Assembly (NCBI GenBank): GCA_026196445.1
Contig: JAPHTE010000420.1
Coordinates: forward strand, 1-5,851
Direction: 5' to 3'
Source of the DNA: Lysobacterales bacterium
Lineage (GTDB): Bacteria > Pseudomonadota > Gammaproteobacteria > Xanthomonadales > SZUA-36
Length of the DNA stretch: 5,851 bases
Positions within the stretch are counted from its first letter, which is position 1; each line of letters begins with the position of its first letter. Both the position numbers and the translations under genes were made by a program. Below are positions 1 to 5,838 of this stretch, one piece after another. The notes beneath the pieces were generated by a model. That model was not told the DNA's origin, made no database searches, and saw only the letters and a program-made list of their open reading frames with translations.

Positions 1-996
1 GCCGTCGCAGAACCATTGGGTATCGCTTTTTTGGGTATGGGTTTTCAGCCCAAGTGGAAACGCGAGGACACCGAGTGGATGCCCAAGGGGCGCTACGCGA
101 TCATGCGTGACTACATGGCGAAAAAGGGCACACTGGGCCTGGACATGATGAGCCGCACCTGCACCGTACAGGTGAACCTGGATTTCAGCTCCGAAGCCGA
201 CATGGTCAGGAAATTCCAGGTTGCGCTGGCCTTGCAACCTGTCGCCACGGCCCTGTTCGCCAACTCGCCTTTTGTCGATGGCAAACCTTGCGGATACGTC
301 AGTTACCGCTCACACGTATGGGAAGACACCGACCCTGACCGCACCGGCATGCTGCCGTTCGTATTCGACTCTTCGATGGGTTTTGAACGCTACGTGGACT
401 ATATGCTGGACGTGCCGATGTACTTTGTATACCGCGACGGGGTTTACATCGATGCCTCCGGCCAGTCCTTCCGGGATTTCCTGGATGGTGCCCTGCCGGC
501 GCTGCCAGGTGAAAAACCACGGCTGCAGGACTGGGAGGACCACCTGACCACCGCTTTTCCGGAAGTCAGGTTGAAAAGGTACATGGAAATGCGTGGCGCC
601 GATGGCGGACCCTGGCGCAAGCTGTGCGCCCTGCCGGCGTTCTGGGCCGGCCTGTTATACGATGCCCCGGTACTCGATGCAGCCTGGGACCTGGTACGTG
701 ACTGGAGCATGGACGAGCGTGAGCAGCTCAGGATTGACGCCCCCAGGCTGGGCTTGAACGCGATGATCCGTGACCGAACGCTGCAATCACTGTCGCTCGA
801 GGTACTGGAGCTGGCCTCTGCCGGGTTGAGTGCACGAAACCGCCTGAGCCTGTCGGGGGAGAATGAAACCGGGTTTCTGGAAACCCTGTTTGTAAACGCT
901 GAAATGGGTATGACTCCGGCAGAAAAGAAACTGGCGCTCTTCCACGGTCGTTGGAACGGCTCGGTAGATCCACTGTTTAGCGAAGCGATCTATTGA
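1..996 (+). CDS. gshA: Glutamate-cysteine ligase, plant/Xanthomonas type (3' part, start outside window)
   Basis: Catalyses ATP-dependent joining of glutamate and cysteine to gamma-glutamylcysteine, the first step of glutathione synthesis in the cytoplasm. The frame is open from base 1, giving 331 visible residues. The family is usually about 455 aa, so roughly 125 N-terminal residues lie off the window; the TTG at 16 is an internal Leu codon, not a start. Family-typical stretches are GTLGLDMM followed by RTCTVQVNLDF, then ALQPVATALFANSPF, YRSHVWEDTDPDRTG, VPMYFVYRDG, and FPEVRLKRYMEMRGADGG with LCALPAFWAGLLYD. I recognise these as the GCS2-type enzyme of Xanthomonas, alphaproteobacteria and plants, not the E. 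coli GshA fold-group. The gene ends convergently with the small secreted-protein gene and overlaps its 3' end by 7 bases; I see no terminator between them. Function is assigned by recalled similarity and is strong; the symbol is less certain because naming varies. Confidence 0.93.
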   Translation, partial: AVAEPLGIAFLGMGFQPKWKREDTEWMPKGRYAIMRDYMAKKGTLGLDMMSRTCTVQVNLDFSSEADMVRKFQVALALQPVATALFANSPFVDGKPCGYVSYRSHVWEDTDPDRTGMLPFVFDSSMGFERYVDYMLDVPMYFVYRDGVYIDASGQSFRDFLDGALPALPGEKPRLQDWEDHLTTAFPEVRLKRYMEMRGADGGPWRKLCALPAFWAGLLYDAPVLDAAWDLVRDWSMDEREQLRIDAPRLGLNAMIRDRTLQSLSLEVLELASAGLSARNRLSLSGENETGFLETLFVNAEMGMTPAEKKLALFHGRWNGSVDPLFSEAIY

Positions 997-1457
997 ATGG
1001 ATCCGGCCGCTGGTTGACCCTCCGGTTCGGTGGTGACTTGTTGCTCCACTTTCCACACCACCAGGCGCCACTCACGCGTGTCCGGGTGACTGCGGTCATA
1101 GGCGATGTAGTAGATATTGCCCGCCACGAACTCCATTGACAGGTCGGCGGCAGGTGGAATGTACTGGTCGGCCTCCAGTGGCCGGCATTTCTTCGTATCC
1201 AGCAAAGCCTTGCCATTCAGATGGTGCAAACCGGCTTCGATTGAAAACCCCTGGGCAGGGAACGCACGGTCTTCGCCGTCAAACCGGTCGATCACGACCG
1301 GCGCCAGGCACTCAAAAGGGGACGGATCACCGGTTACCACCCTGGCCAGCGGTGTTTCATCCACCACTTCCCCGTCAATCGAAACCTCCTCGGCCGTGAC
1401 GGGGCCTGCCAGCACCAGTGAGAAAATTGCCAGTACCCCTGTCGTTTGTCGCCACAT
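990..1457 (-). CDS. Small secreted protein of unknown function, downstream of algC
   Basis: I do not recognise this 155-aa protein. Residues 1-22 look like a Sec signal peptide: short n-region MWRQTTG, hydrophobic core VLAIFSLVLAGPV, and a plausible signal peptidase I site after VTA. There is no lipobox cysteine, so a soluble periplasmic or exported protein of about 133 aa is expected. The mature part has exactly two cysteines (Cys50, Cys91), which could form a disulfide. The pattern IDGE, then IEAGLHHLNG, then FVAGNIYYIAYD and EWRLVVWKVE suggests a small beta-sandwich of the general kind seen in periplasmic PEGA-like or lipoprotein-like proteins; this is inference. ATG starts 11 bases after the algC stop, with only a weak AGG ribosome-binding site (ACAGGTC before ATG), so it is probably co-transcribed with algC and may depend on reinitiation. 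The 3' end overlaps the convergent ligase gene. Confidence 0.8.
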   Translation of the reverse strand: MWRQTTGVLAIFSLVLAGPVTAEEVSIDGEVVDETPLARVVTGDPSPFECLAPVVIDRFDGEDRAFPAQGFSIEAGLHHLNGKALLDTKKCRPLEADQYIPPAADLSMEFVAGNIYYIAYDRSHPDTREWRLVVWKVEQQVTTEPEGQPAAGSIQ

Positions 1458-1468
1458 GACCTGTTTTA

Positions 1469-3889
1469 TCAGAACGGTAGTTTAAGCTCAGGATTGATGG
1501 CGAGCATCTGCTGCTTGAACACCAGCTTGATACGTTGCAGGGCTTCTTCGGTGTCCGCGTCAAAACGCACCACCAGTATCGGCGTCGTGTTGGATGCACG
1601 CACCAGGCCCCAGCCATCGGGATAATCGGCGCGTACACCATCGATGGTATTGATCCTCGCATCTGAAAAACGGGCCTTTTCCTGCATCTCGGTAATAAAA
1701 GCGTGGTTTTCACCCTCGTTCATCTGCACCTTCAATTCCGGGGTGCTGACGCTGTTTGGCAAGCTGCCGAGGATTTCCTCCACGCCACGCTCATCGTTCG
1801 CCAGGATTTCCAGCAACCTCGCGGCTGAATAGATGCCGCAGTCAAAACCATACCAGCGTTCCTTGAAAAAGAAATGACCGCTCATTTCACCGGCAAACGG
1901 TGCGTCGACTTCCTTCATCTTGTTCTTGATCAGGGAATGACCGGTCTTGTACATCATCGCCTTACCACCGGCCTCTTCGATCACGTGCTGCAGGTGGCCC
2001 GTGCACTTGACGTCGTAGATGATGGTCGAGCCCGGCACCCGGCTCAGGATATCCTTGGCAAACAGCATCATCAGCCGGTCCGAGTAGATGATTTCACCAC
2101 TGGGCGTCACGACTCCCAGGCGGTCTGCATCGCCATCAAATGCGACGCCGATGTCCGCACCCATCAATGTGACCGACTCGATCAGGTCTTTCAGGTTCTC
2201 TGGCTCACTGGGATCGGGGTGGTGGTTCGGAAAAGTGCCATCCACTTCGTCATACAACGAAATGACATCGGCGCCGATATCACGCAGCACATCGGCGGCA
2301 CATACACCACCGATGCCGTTGCCACAATCTGCAACCACTTTCAATGGTCTGCTCAACTGGATATCAGCGGAGATCTTTTCCCGGTATTGACCAAGCATCT
2401 CTTCTTCGGTGATGTTACCTTTGCCCAACCGCAGGTTGCCGCTCTGGATGCGTTGAAACATGTCGGTGATCTGGTCACCCGCCTGGGTCACACCTCCGAT
2501 CAGCATCTTGAAACCATTGTAATTTGGCGGATTATGGCTACCCGTAACCATTACACCGGTACCATTGCCGAGTTCGTATGCGGCAAAATAGAGCACACCG
2601 GTCGGCACCGCACCGATATCCACCACGTCACAGCCGGTGGAGGCGATACCTTCGATCATGCCCTTGACGAGCTCCGGACCGGAATTTCTGCCGTCACGGG
2701 CGACGATGACCGGCCCTGCCTGTTGTTCCAGGGTCAGTGTGCCGACCACCTGGCCTACCTGGCGGGCAACGGTGGCGTCCAGCGTTTCACCGACGATTCC
2801 CCTGATGTCGTATGCTCTGAAAATACTTTCAACCAGTTCCACGGCTGGCAAACTCCTCTTTATCGCTGTCTGTGGGTTCTCCAGTCTGAAACCAAGATCG
2901 GGCAATTCGATGGCGCCCAGGCCATCACCCGAGTCGGGACTGGTCGTCATTTCTGTATCGGCCGTCAGACGCTCCTTCAAATCCGGCACGTCTTCTGTAT
3001 CTGAGTCATCCGGTGGTTCGATCTCTTCCGGGTCTTCTTTCAGCTCCAGCGGCGCTTGTATTGGCCGCAGTTTCAATGCTGCTCCGAGGACCAGGAGAAA
3101 GATTCCGGCAACCAACAGTACCGGGCGCAGGACGCCCATGGAACTGCTGGCCTGGATTTCCTGAACCACGCCAATCCGGAACAACGAGGCCGGCACACGC
3201 AGCCAGACCAGGTGTTCTTTAGATGTCAGGGGCCTGGCAAGCGGGCTGAGCAAGGTCGGCTGGAAGCGGCCGTTGTATTGGTCGAGCACAAAACTGCCTG
3301 GTTTCTGCAAGGACGTTGACAGGAACGTGCTTGGTTTTACCCTGACCAGTAAATATGCCAGCGGTGAATCCGCTTCTCCAATTCTGACCGTCATGGCCAG
3401 GTAGGCGTCTTCACCCGTTCCGTGAATCTGCAGTGGAGCAAAACCGCTTTCCGTTTCCAACAGCATATCAAGCACGGCGTAGCCGTATGGCCCCAGGTCG
3501 GTCGCGCGCAGTTCGCCCAATTGCGTGTCAAACAAACGAGCATCGATGAGTTCCGGGATACGGCCATTCAAATACTGCCGCAAGTTCGCAAATCGCTCCG
3601 GGTTGGCCACGGCTATTGCGGCCAGTTCCTGAACTTGCTGGTCTTCAAGAACACGGCGGAAATCCTGCACCAGGGAACTGACCTGACCCATGGTCTGTTT
3701 GGCCGCCTCCAGTGCCTTCTCGTTATCTTCGTGACTGGCGCCTCCCAGAAACAGGGTCAGCGACAATGAAACCAGCAATACGAGACCAATGAATATCAAA
3801 AGCATGGGTTTGACGCGATCGAGGTGTAATTTCTTTACCCAGGGCAAACTGTTCAGGTTGGTTTTTATATTGATCGTCGACATTTTCAT
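1469..3889 (-). CDS. algC: Phosphomannomutase/phosphoglucomutase with membrane-anchored periplasmic N-terminal module
   Basis: An 806-aa protein of the alpha-D-phosphohexomutase family, interconverting mannose-6-P/mannose-1-P and glucose-6-P/glucose-1-P for exopolysaccharide and LPS precursors. The catalytic part spans about residues 355-806: SIFRAYDIRG at 355, phosphoserine loop TGSHNPPNYNG with Ser451, Mg-binding DGDADR 585-590, sugar-specificity loop GEMSGH 667-672, and phosphate loop RASNTTP from 764. All key residues are intact. Ahead of it lie a transmembrane helix (about 29-49), a presumably periplasmic segment (about 50-252), a second helix (about 253-272) and an acidic Pro/Asp/Glu-rich linker (about 273-345). 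The characterised P. aeruginosa enzyme is soluble and about 463 aa; longer annotated forms with such an extension occur in other gammaproteobacteria. ATG at 3889 has a GGGG ribosome-binding site 5 bases upstream, so it is preferred over the ATG two codons later. The start overlaps the dut stop as ATGA, implying translational coupling. Confidence 0.95.
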   Translation of the reverse strand: MKMSTINIKTNLNSLPWVKKLHLDRVKPMLLIFIGLVLLVSLSLTLFLGGASHEDNEKALEAAKQTMGQVSSLVQDFRRVLEDQQVQELAAIAVANPERFANLRQYLNGRIPELIDARLFDTQLGELRATDLGPYGYAVLDMLLETESGFAPLQIHGTGEDAYLAMTVRIGEADSPLAYLLVRVKPSTFLSTSLQKPGSFVLDQYNGRFQPTLLSPLARPLTSKEHLVWLRVPASLFRIGVVQEIQASSSMGVLRPVLLVAGIFLLVLGAALKLRPIQAPLELKEDPEEIEPPDDSDTEDVPDLKERLTADTEMTTSPDSGDGLGAIELPDLGFRLENPQTAIKRSLPAVELVESIFRAYDIRGIVGETLDATVARQVGQVVGTLTLEQQAGPVIVARDGRNSGPELVKGMIEGIASTGCDVVDIGAVPTGVLYFAAYELGNGTGVMVTGSHNPPNYNGFKMLIGGVTQAGDQITDMFQRIQSGNLRLGKGNITEEEMLGQYREKISADIQLSRPLKVVADCGNGIGGVCAADVLRDIGADVISLYDEVDGTFPNHHPDPSEPENLKDLIESVTLMGADIGVAFDGDADRLGVVTPSGEIIYSDRLMMLFAKDILSRVPGSTIIYDVKCTGHLQHVIEEAGGKAMMYKTGHSLIKNKMKEVDAPFAGEMSGHFFFKERWYGFDCGIYSAARLLEILANDERGVEEILGSLPNSVSTPELKVQMNEGENHAFITEMQEKARFSDARINTIDGVRADYPDGWGLVRASNTTPILVVRFDADTEEALQRIKLVFKQQMLAINPELKLPF
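2840..2860 (-). promoter_or_regulatory. Candidate internal translation start inside algC (SD plus GTG)
   Basis: On the minus strand AAGAGGAG (2853-2860) lies 10 bases before an in-frame GTG at 2840-2842, codon 350. That is 5 codons before the conserved SIFRAYDIRG motif that opens the mutase domain. Initiation there would give a 457-aa soluble enzyme, close to the roughly 463 aa of characterised soluble AlgC. The SD-like string falls on Lys-Arg-Ser written AAG AGG AGT, using the AGG arginine codon that is generally uncommon in such genomes. The spacing is at the long end of the usual range, and the start is GTG, so this is a candidate only. Confidence 0.4.
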
Positions 3890-4356
3890 CTGCGCCCCGT
3901 ATGTCCAAACCCACCCGTGCCACGTTCGCTTTCTTCGAAAGAATCAACGACTTCGAAATCAGCCATGACCACGGGCACAAAAACCAGTTGGGCAATACGC
4001 ATCCCGGGTTCAATTTCAAAAGCCCTGTCTGAACGGTTCCAGCAGGAAATATAAACCTGGCCCTGGTAATCGCTGTCAATCAGTCCCACCAGGTTACCCA
4101 GCACCAGCCCGTGTTTGTGTCCCAACCCGGAGCGAGGCAAGATGACCGCGGCCATACCGGGGTCCGAAATGTGCATCGCAAATCCGGTTGGAATCAACTG
4201 TGTTTCACCGGGTTGGATCGTGGATTTGACTTCGACGCAGGCGTGTAAATCCATACCCGCGGAACCATCGGTGGCATGTTCCGGCAAGGGTATTTCCTTA
4301 CCCAGCCTCGGATCCAGTATTTTCAGCTGGACGTATTTAACTCCTTGTTTATCCAC
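3886..4356 (-). CDS. dut: dUTP diphosphatase (dUTPase), GTG start
   Basis: Hydrolyses dUTP to dUMP and diphosphate, keeping uracil out of DNA and supplying dUMP for thymidylate synthesis; a cytoplasmic homotrimer. All five trimeric dUTPase motifs are present (numbering from the GTG): GSAGMDL 31-37, PRSGLGHKHG 74-83, GLIDSDYQGQ 91-100 with the expected catalytic Asp94, PGMRIAQLVF 117-126, and the C-terminal arm RGTGGFGHTGR 145-155. I chose GTG at 4354-4356 (156 aa) because AAGGA at 4363-4367 sits 6 bases upstream. The longer ATG at 4378-4380 (164 aa) has no recognisable ribosome-binding site and adds a Gly/Cys-rich stretch unlike the family. E. coli Dut is about 151 aa. It is the first gene of the leftward operon; its TGA overlaps the algC ATG by 4 bases. 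coaBC, commonly just upstream of dut, is missing. Confidence 0.96.
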   Translation of the reverse strand: MDKQGVKYVQLKILDPRLGKEIPLPEHATDGSAGMDLHACVEVKSTIQPGETQLIPTGFAMHISDPGMAAVILPRSGLGHKHGLVLGNLVGLIDSDYQGQVYISCWNRSDRAFEIEPGMRIAQLVFVPVVMADFEVVDSFEESERGTGGFGHTGRR

Positions 4357-4362
4357 GCAACA

Positions 4363-4367
4363 TCCTT
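4363..4367 (-). promoter_or_regulatory. Ribosome-binding site that fixes the dut GTG start
   Basis: The minus strand reads AAGGA, then 6 bases (TGTTGC), then GTG. This lies inside the longer ATG-started reading frame and argues that the upstream ATG at 4380 is not the main start. Confidence 0.65.
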
Positions 4368-4433
4368 TTCCGGTACGCATCAGCCGTGTATTTCAACGTG
4401 TCGGTGTGACAACACGGGCCTCGTAAGCCAGCA

Positions 4434-4462
4434 ATCATACCAAGCCTAGGGCTTGTAGTCTG
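4434..4462 (-). promoter_or_regulatory. Sigma-70 type extended -10 promoter for dut-algC operon
   Basis: The minus strand has TATGAT at 4439-4434, five of six matches to the -10 consensus, preceded by TGG, which supplies the TG of an extended -10 element. At 17-base spacing the -35 is poor (CAGACT, 4462-4457), which is tolerable for an extended -10 promoter. A better-looking TTGCAG at 4465-4460 would require a 20-base spacer. The predicted transcript start is near 4427, giving a leader of about 70 bases to the GTG of dut. The rest of the dut-radC gap (about 4463-4572) shows no convincing promoter for radC. Confidence 0.55.
4441..4455. repeat. Perfect 6-3-6 palindrome in the dut promoter spacer
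   Basis: CAAGCC-TAG-GGCTTG is a perfect inverted repeat with a 3-base centre. It fills the spacer between the proposed -35 and -10 elements of the dut promoter (4440-4456) almost exactly and overlaps the TG of the extended -10. The position is that of a repressor operator, or of a MerR-type activator site if the 20-base-spaced -35 is used. The binding protein is unknown and the palindrome is short enough to arise by chance. Confidence 0.4.
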
Positions 4463-4572
4463 CAACGCCCGTGTGTACTGGTCTTTTCCTACAGTGATCC
4501 AGTGTACATACCGATACCCGGGCCCCGAAGCAGCCAGCAAGATAGGAAATGGTAAAGGTGCACAGGCGAACG

Positions 4573-5247
4573 ATGAATAAAGATCAGCAGACCGTGTCCG
4601 ATGTCGAGCATTCTCGTCAGGAGTTTTTTGATCTCCAGGCATTGTCAGATGCGGAGTTGCTTGGCAAGCTGCTATACCCCCGCCAATCCTGGAAGCAGGT
4701 TGAAAAGCGTGCGCAAAAATTGTTGCGGCGATTCGGCGGCCTGCGCGGATTGGTAATTGCCAGCCGCCGGCACGCGGACAGTCGCAATGGCCTTGCCGAG
4801 CACGACGCCCGGCAAATCCGCCTGGCGACGGAGTTGGTGAACAGGCAGTTGAAACAGTCCCTGCAAAGGGGCACCGCGTTGACCAGCCCTGCCATGACGG
4901 TGGAGTACCTGCAAACCCGGTTGCGGGACCGGCAACGGGAAATATTCACCTGCCTGTTTTTGGACACTCGGCACCGGGTGATCGCCGCCGAAGACCTTTT
5001 CCAGGGTTCTATCGACGGAGCCTGTGTTTACCCAAGGGTGGTTGCCGAAAGGGCCTTGTGCTTAAGCGCGGCCGCAGTCATCGTGGCGCATAACCACCCG
5101 TCTGGCGTCAGTGAACCAAGCCTGGCTGACCAGGCGATCACGCGCCGTTTGAAGGACGCCTTGTCGTTGTTGGAAATCCGCCTGCTGGACCATTTCGTTG
5201 TCGGTGACGGCCCACCGGTTTCGATGGCGTCCAGGGGGTTGTTGTAG
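4573..5247 (+). CDS. radC: RadC-family JAMM/MPN domain protein with diverged N-terminus
   Basis: RadC-family protein; the family has a predicted zinc-dependent JAMM hydrolase fold, and the old DNA-repair role is doubtful. Numbered from the ATG at 4573 (224 aa), the C-terminal domain keeps the metal signature: Glu123 in REIF, then HNHPSG with His173 and His175, and Asp186 ten residues after the second His. DHFVVGDG and the ASRGLL ending are also typical. The N-terminal half keeps ALSDAELL and FGGLRGL, but the usual RPREKL, RTG and second hairpin (GLGPAK) are replaced or degraded. I prefer the ATG at 4573 because AGG lies 6 bases upstream and the length matches E. coli RadC (about 222 aa). ATG at 4549 (232 aa) has AGGA only 1 base before it and GTG at 4558 is also possible. 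It lies divergent from dut and upstream of rpmB, which has its own promoter. Confidence 0.92.
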   Translation: MNKDQQTVSDVEHSRQEFFDLQALSDAELLGKLLYPRQSWKQVEKRAQKLLRRFGGLRGLVIASRRHADSRNGLAEHDARQIRLATELVNRQLKQSLQRGTALTSPAMTVEYLQTRLRDRQREIFTCLFLDTRHRVIAAEDLFQGSIDGACVYPRVVAERALCLSAAAVIVAHNHPSGVSEPSLADQAITRRLKDALSLLEIRLLDHFVVGDGPPVSMASRGLL

Positions 5248-5305
5248 CTTGGCGCTAGAAATTCGTCAGGAATGGACAGATATTGGGTTCTTGAGTGGAA
5301 TTTGA

Positions 5306-5334
5306 TTGCATATCCGCCTGTATTGCGGTATAAA
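5306..5334 (+). promoter_or_regulatory. Predicted rpmB-rpmG promoter with GC-rich discriminator
   Basis: TTGCAT (5306-5311) and TATAAA (5329-5334) are separated by 17 bases, a good sigma-70 arrangement. The expected transcript start is near 5341, leaving a leader of about 33 bases before rpmB. The stretch directly after the -10 is GTGCGGC; a GC-rich discriminator of this sort is typical of ribosomal promoters repressed by ppGpp/DksA, so stringent control is a reasonable inference. The radC-rpmB gap (5248-5373) shows no obvious terminator after radC, so some readthrough is possible. Confidence 0.6.
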
Positions 5335-5373
5335 GTGCGGCTCATTTTTGATAGCACAGTATGGAATAGTCCA

Positions 5374-5610
5374 ATGTCCAGAGTTTGTCAGGTTACGGGT
5401 AAACGCCCGGTTTCCGGTAACAACGTGTCGCACTCCAACATCAAGACCAAGCGACGCTTTTTACCCAACCTTCACAACCACCGTTTCTGGGTGGAAAGTG
5501 AGAACCGTTGGGTTCGTTTACGCGTCTCTACCAAGGGGCTGCGTATTATTGACAAGAAAGGCATCGATGCCGTTTTGACCGACTTGCGCGAACGCGGCGA
5601 AAAGGTCTGA
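5374..5610 (+). CDS. rpmB: 50S ribosomal protein L28
   Basis: Structural protein L28 (bL28) of the large ribosomal subunit. The product is 78 aa, the same length as in E. coli, and opens with MSRVCQVTGKRP. It contains the family hallmarks TKRRFLPNLH and HRFWVESE, then RVSTKGLR, IDKKGID and the RERGEKV ending. The start is fixed by the conserved N-terminus; the reading frame stays open further upstream but that part does not resemble L28. The ribosome-binding site is a modest GGA 8 bases before the ATG. It is followed after 12 bases by rpmG, the usual pairing. Confidence 0.98.
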   Translation: MSRVCQVTGKRPVSGNNVSHSNIKTKRRFLPNLHNHRFWVESENRWVRLRVSTKGLRIIDKKGIDAVLTDLRERGEKV

Positions 5611-5614
5611 GGAG
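5609..5614 (+). promoter_or_regulatory. Ribosome-binding site of rpmG overlapping the rpmB stop
   Basis: GAGGAG begins inside the TGA stop codon of rpmB and lies 8 bases before the rpmG ATG. The overlap lets ribosomes terminating on rpmB feed rpmG, consistent with matched output of the two proteins. Confidence 0.7.
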
Positions 5615-5622
5615 CTTAGATC

Positions 5623-5790
5623 ATGGCAAAGTCAGCACGAGATAAAATCCGCCTGGTATCCTCCGAGGGTACCGGTCATTTTTACACCACCGACAAGAAC
5701 AAGAAGAACACACCCGGAAAAATGGAGATCAAGAAATACGATCCCGTTGCGCGCAAGCACGTGATGTACAAGGAAGCCAAAATCAAGTAA
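5623..5790 (+). CDS. rpmG: 50S ribosomal protein L33, zinc-independent type
   Basis: Structural protein L33 (bL33) of the large subunit, 55 aa as in E. coli. It reads MAKSARDKIRLVSS, then GTGHFYTTDKNKKN, IKKYDPVARKHV and the hallmark C-terminus YKEAKIK. There are no cysteines, so it lacks the CxxC zinc ribbon found in zinc-binding L33 paralogues and is the C-minus form, usable under zinc limitation. It is the last gene of the rpmB-rpmG unit, with a terminator starting about 20 bases after its TAA. Confidence 0.98.
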   Translation: MAKSARDKIRLVSSEGTGHFYTTDKNKKNTPGKMEIKKYDPVARKHVMYKEAKIK

Positions 5791-5810
5791 TCGATATTTT
5801 TGCGTTTTTG

Positions 5811-5838
5811 AAAAACCCGCTCTCGCAGCGGGTTTTTT
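5811..5838 (+). terminator. Rho-independent terminator after rpmG
   Basis: A perfect 11-bp stem AAAAACCCGCT / AGCGGGTTTTT encloses a 5-base loop CTCGC and runs into a six-T tract (5833-5838). The A-run on the left arm gives a T-run on the other strand, so it may also stop transcripts arriving leftward from beyond the window. It ends the radC/rpmB/rpmG block; the remaining 13 bases of the window hold nothing recognisable. Confidence 0.93.

Noticed and set aside
16..18. TTG as the start of the glutamate-cysteine ligase
   Set aside because: The frame continues to base 1 with sensible sequence and the family needs about 125 more residues, so the gene is truncated by the window and does not start here.
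1874..3004. Long open frame (376 codons) on the + strand opposite algC
   Set aside because: It lies wholly antisense to the well-supported mutase domain, its translation resembles no family I know, and GC-biased codon use on one strand commonly opens such shadow frames.
4022..4040. AlgR-box-like ACCGTTC on the minus strand inside dut, upstream of algC
   Set aside because: Only the first seven bases agree with the box as I remember it, the site is within dut coding sequence, and similar CCGTTC strings occur elsewhere by chance.
4397..4416. Weak hairpin CGTGT / ACACG in the dut leader
   Set aside because: A 5-bp stem with a 10-base loop is not enough to claim a regulatory RNA structure, and there is no riboswitch-like conservation to judge by.
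4453..4510. Possible radC promoter elements (TTGTAG, TACAGT, TACATA)
   Set aside because: None pairs with a second element at 16-18 base spacing with reasonable consensus match; only isolated partial hits.
4349..4642. Minus-strand open frame of 97 codons across the dut-radC gap as a possible coaBC remnant
   Set aside because: The translation shows no CoaB or CoaC motif, it overlaps radC and the dut start in the wrong frame, and it looks like random sequence.
5314..5328. Inverted repeat CCGC-N7-GCGG in the rpmB promoter spacer
   Set aside because: Four-base arms are too short, and the flanks do not extend the symmetry without a bulge.
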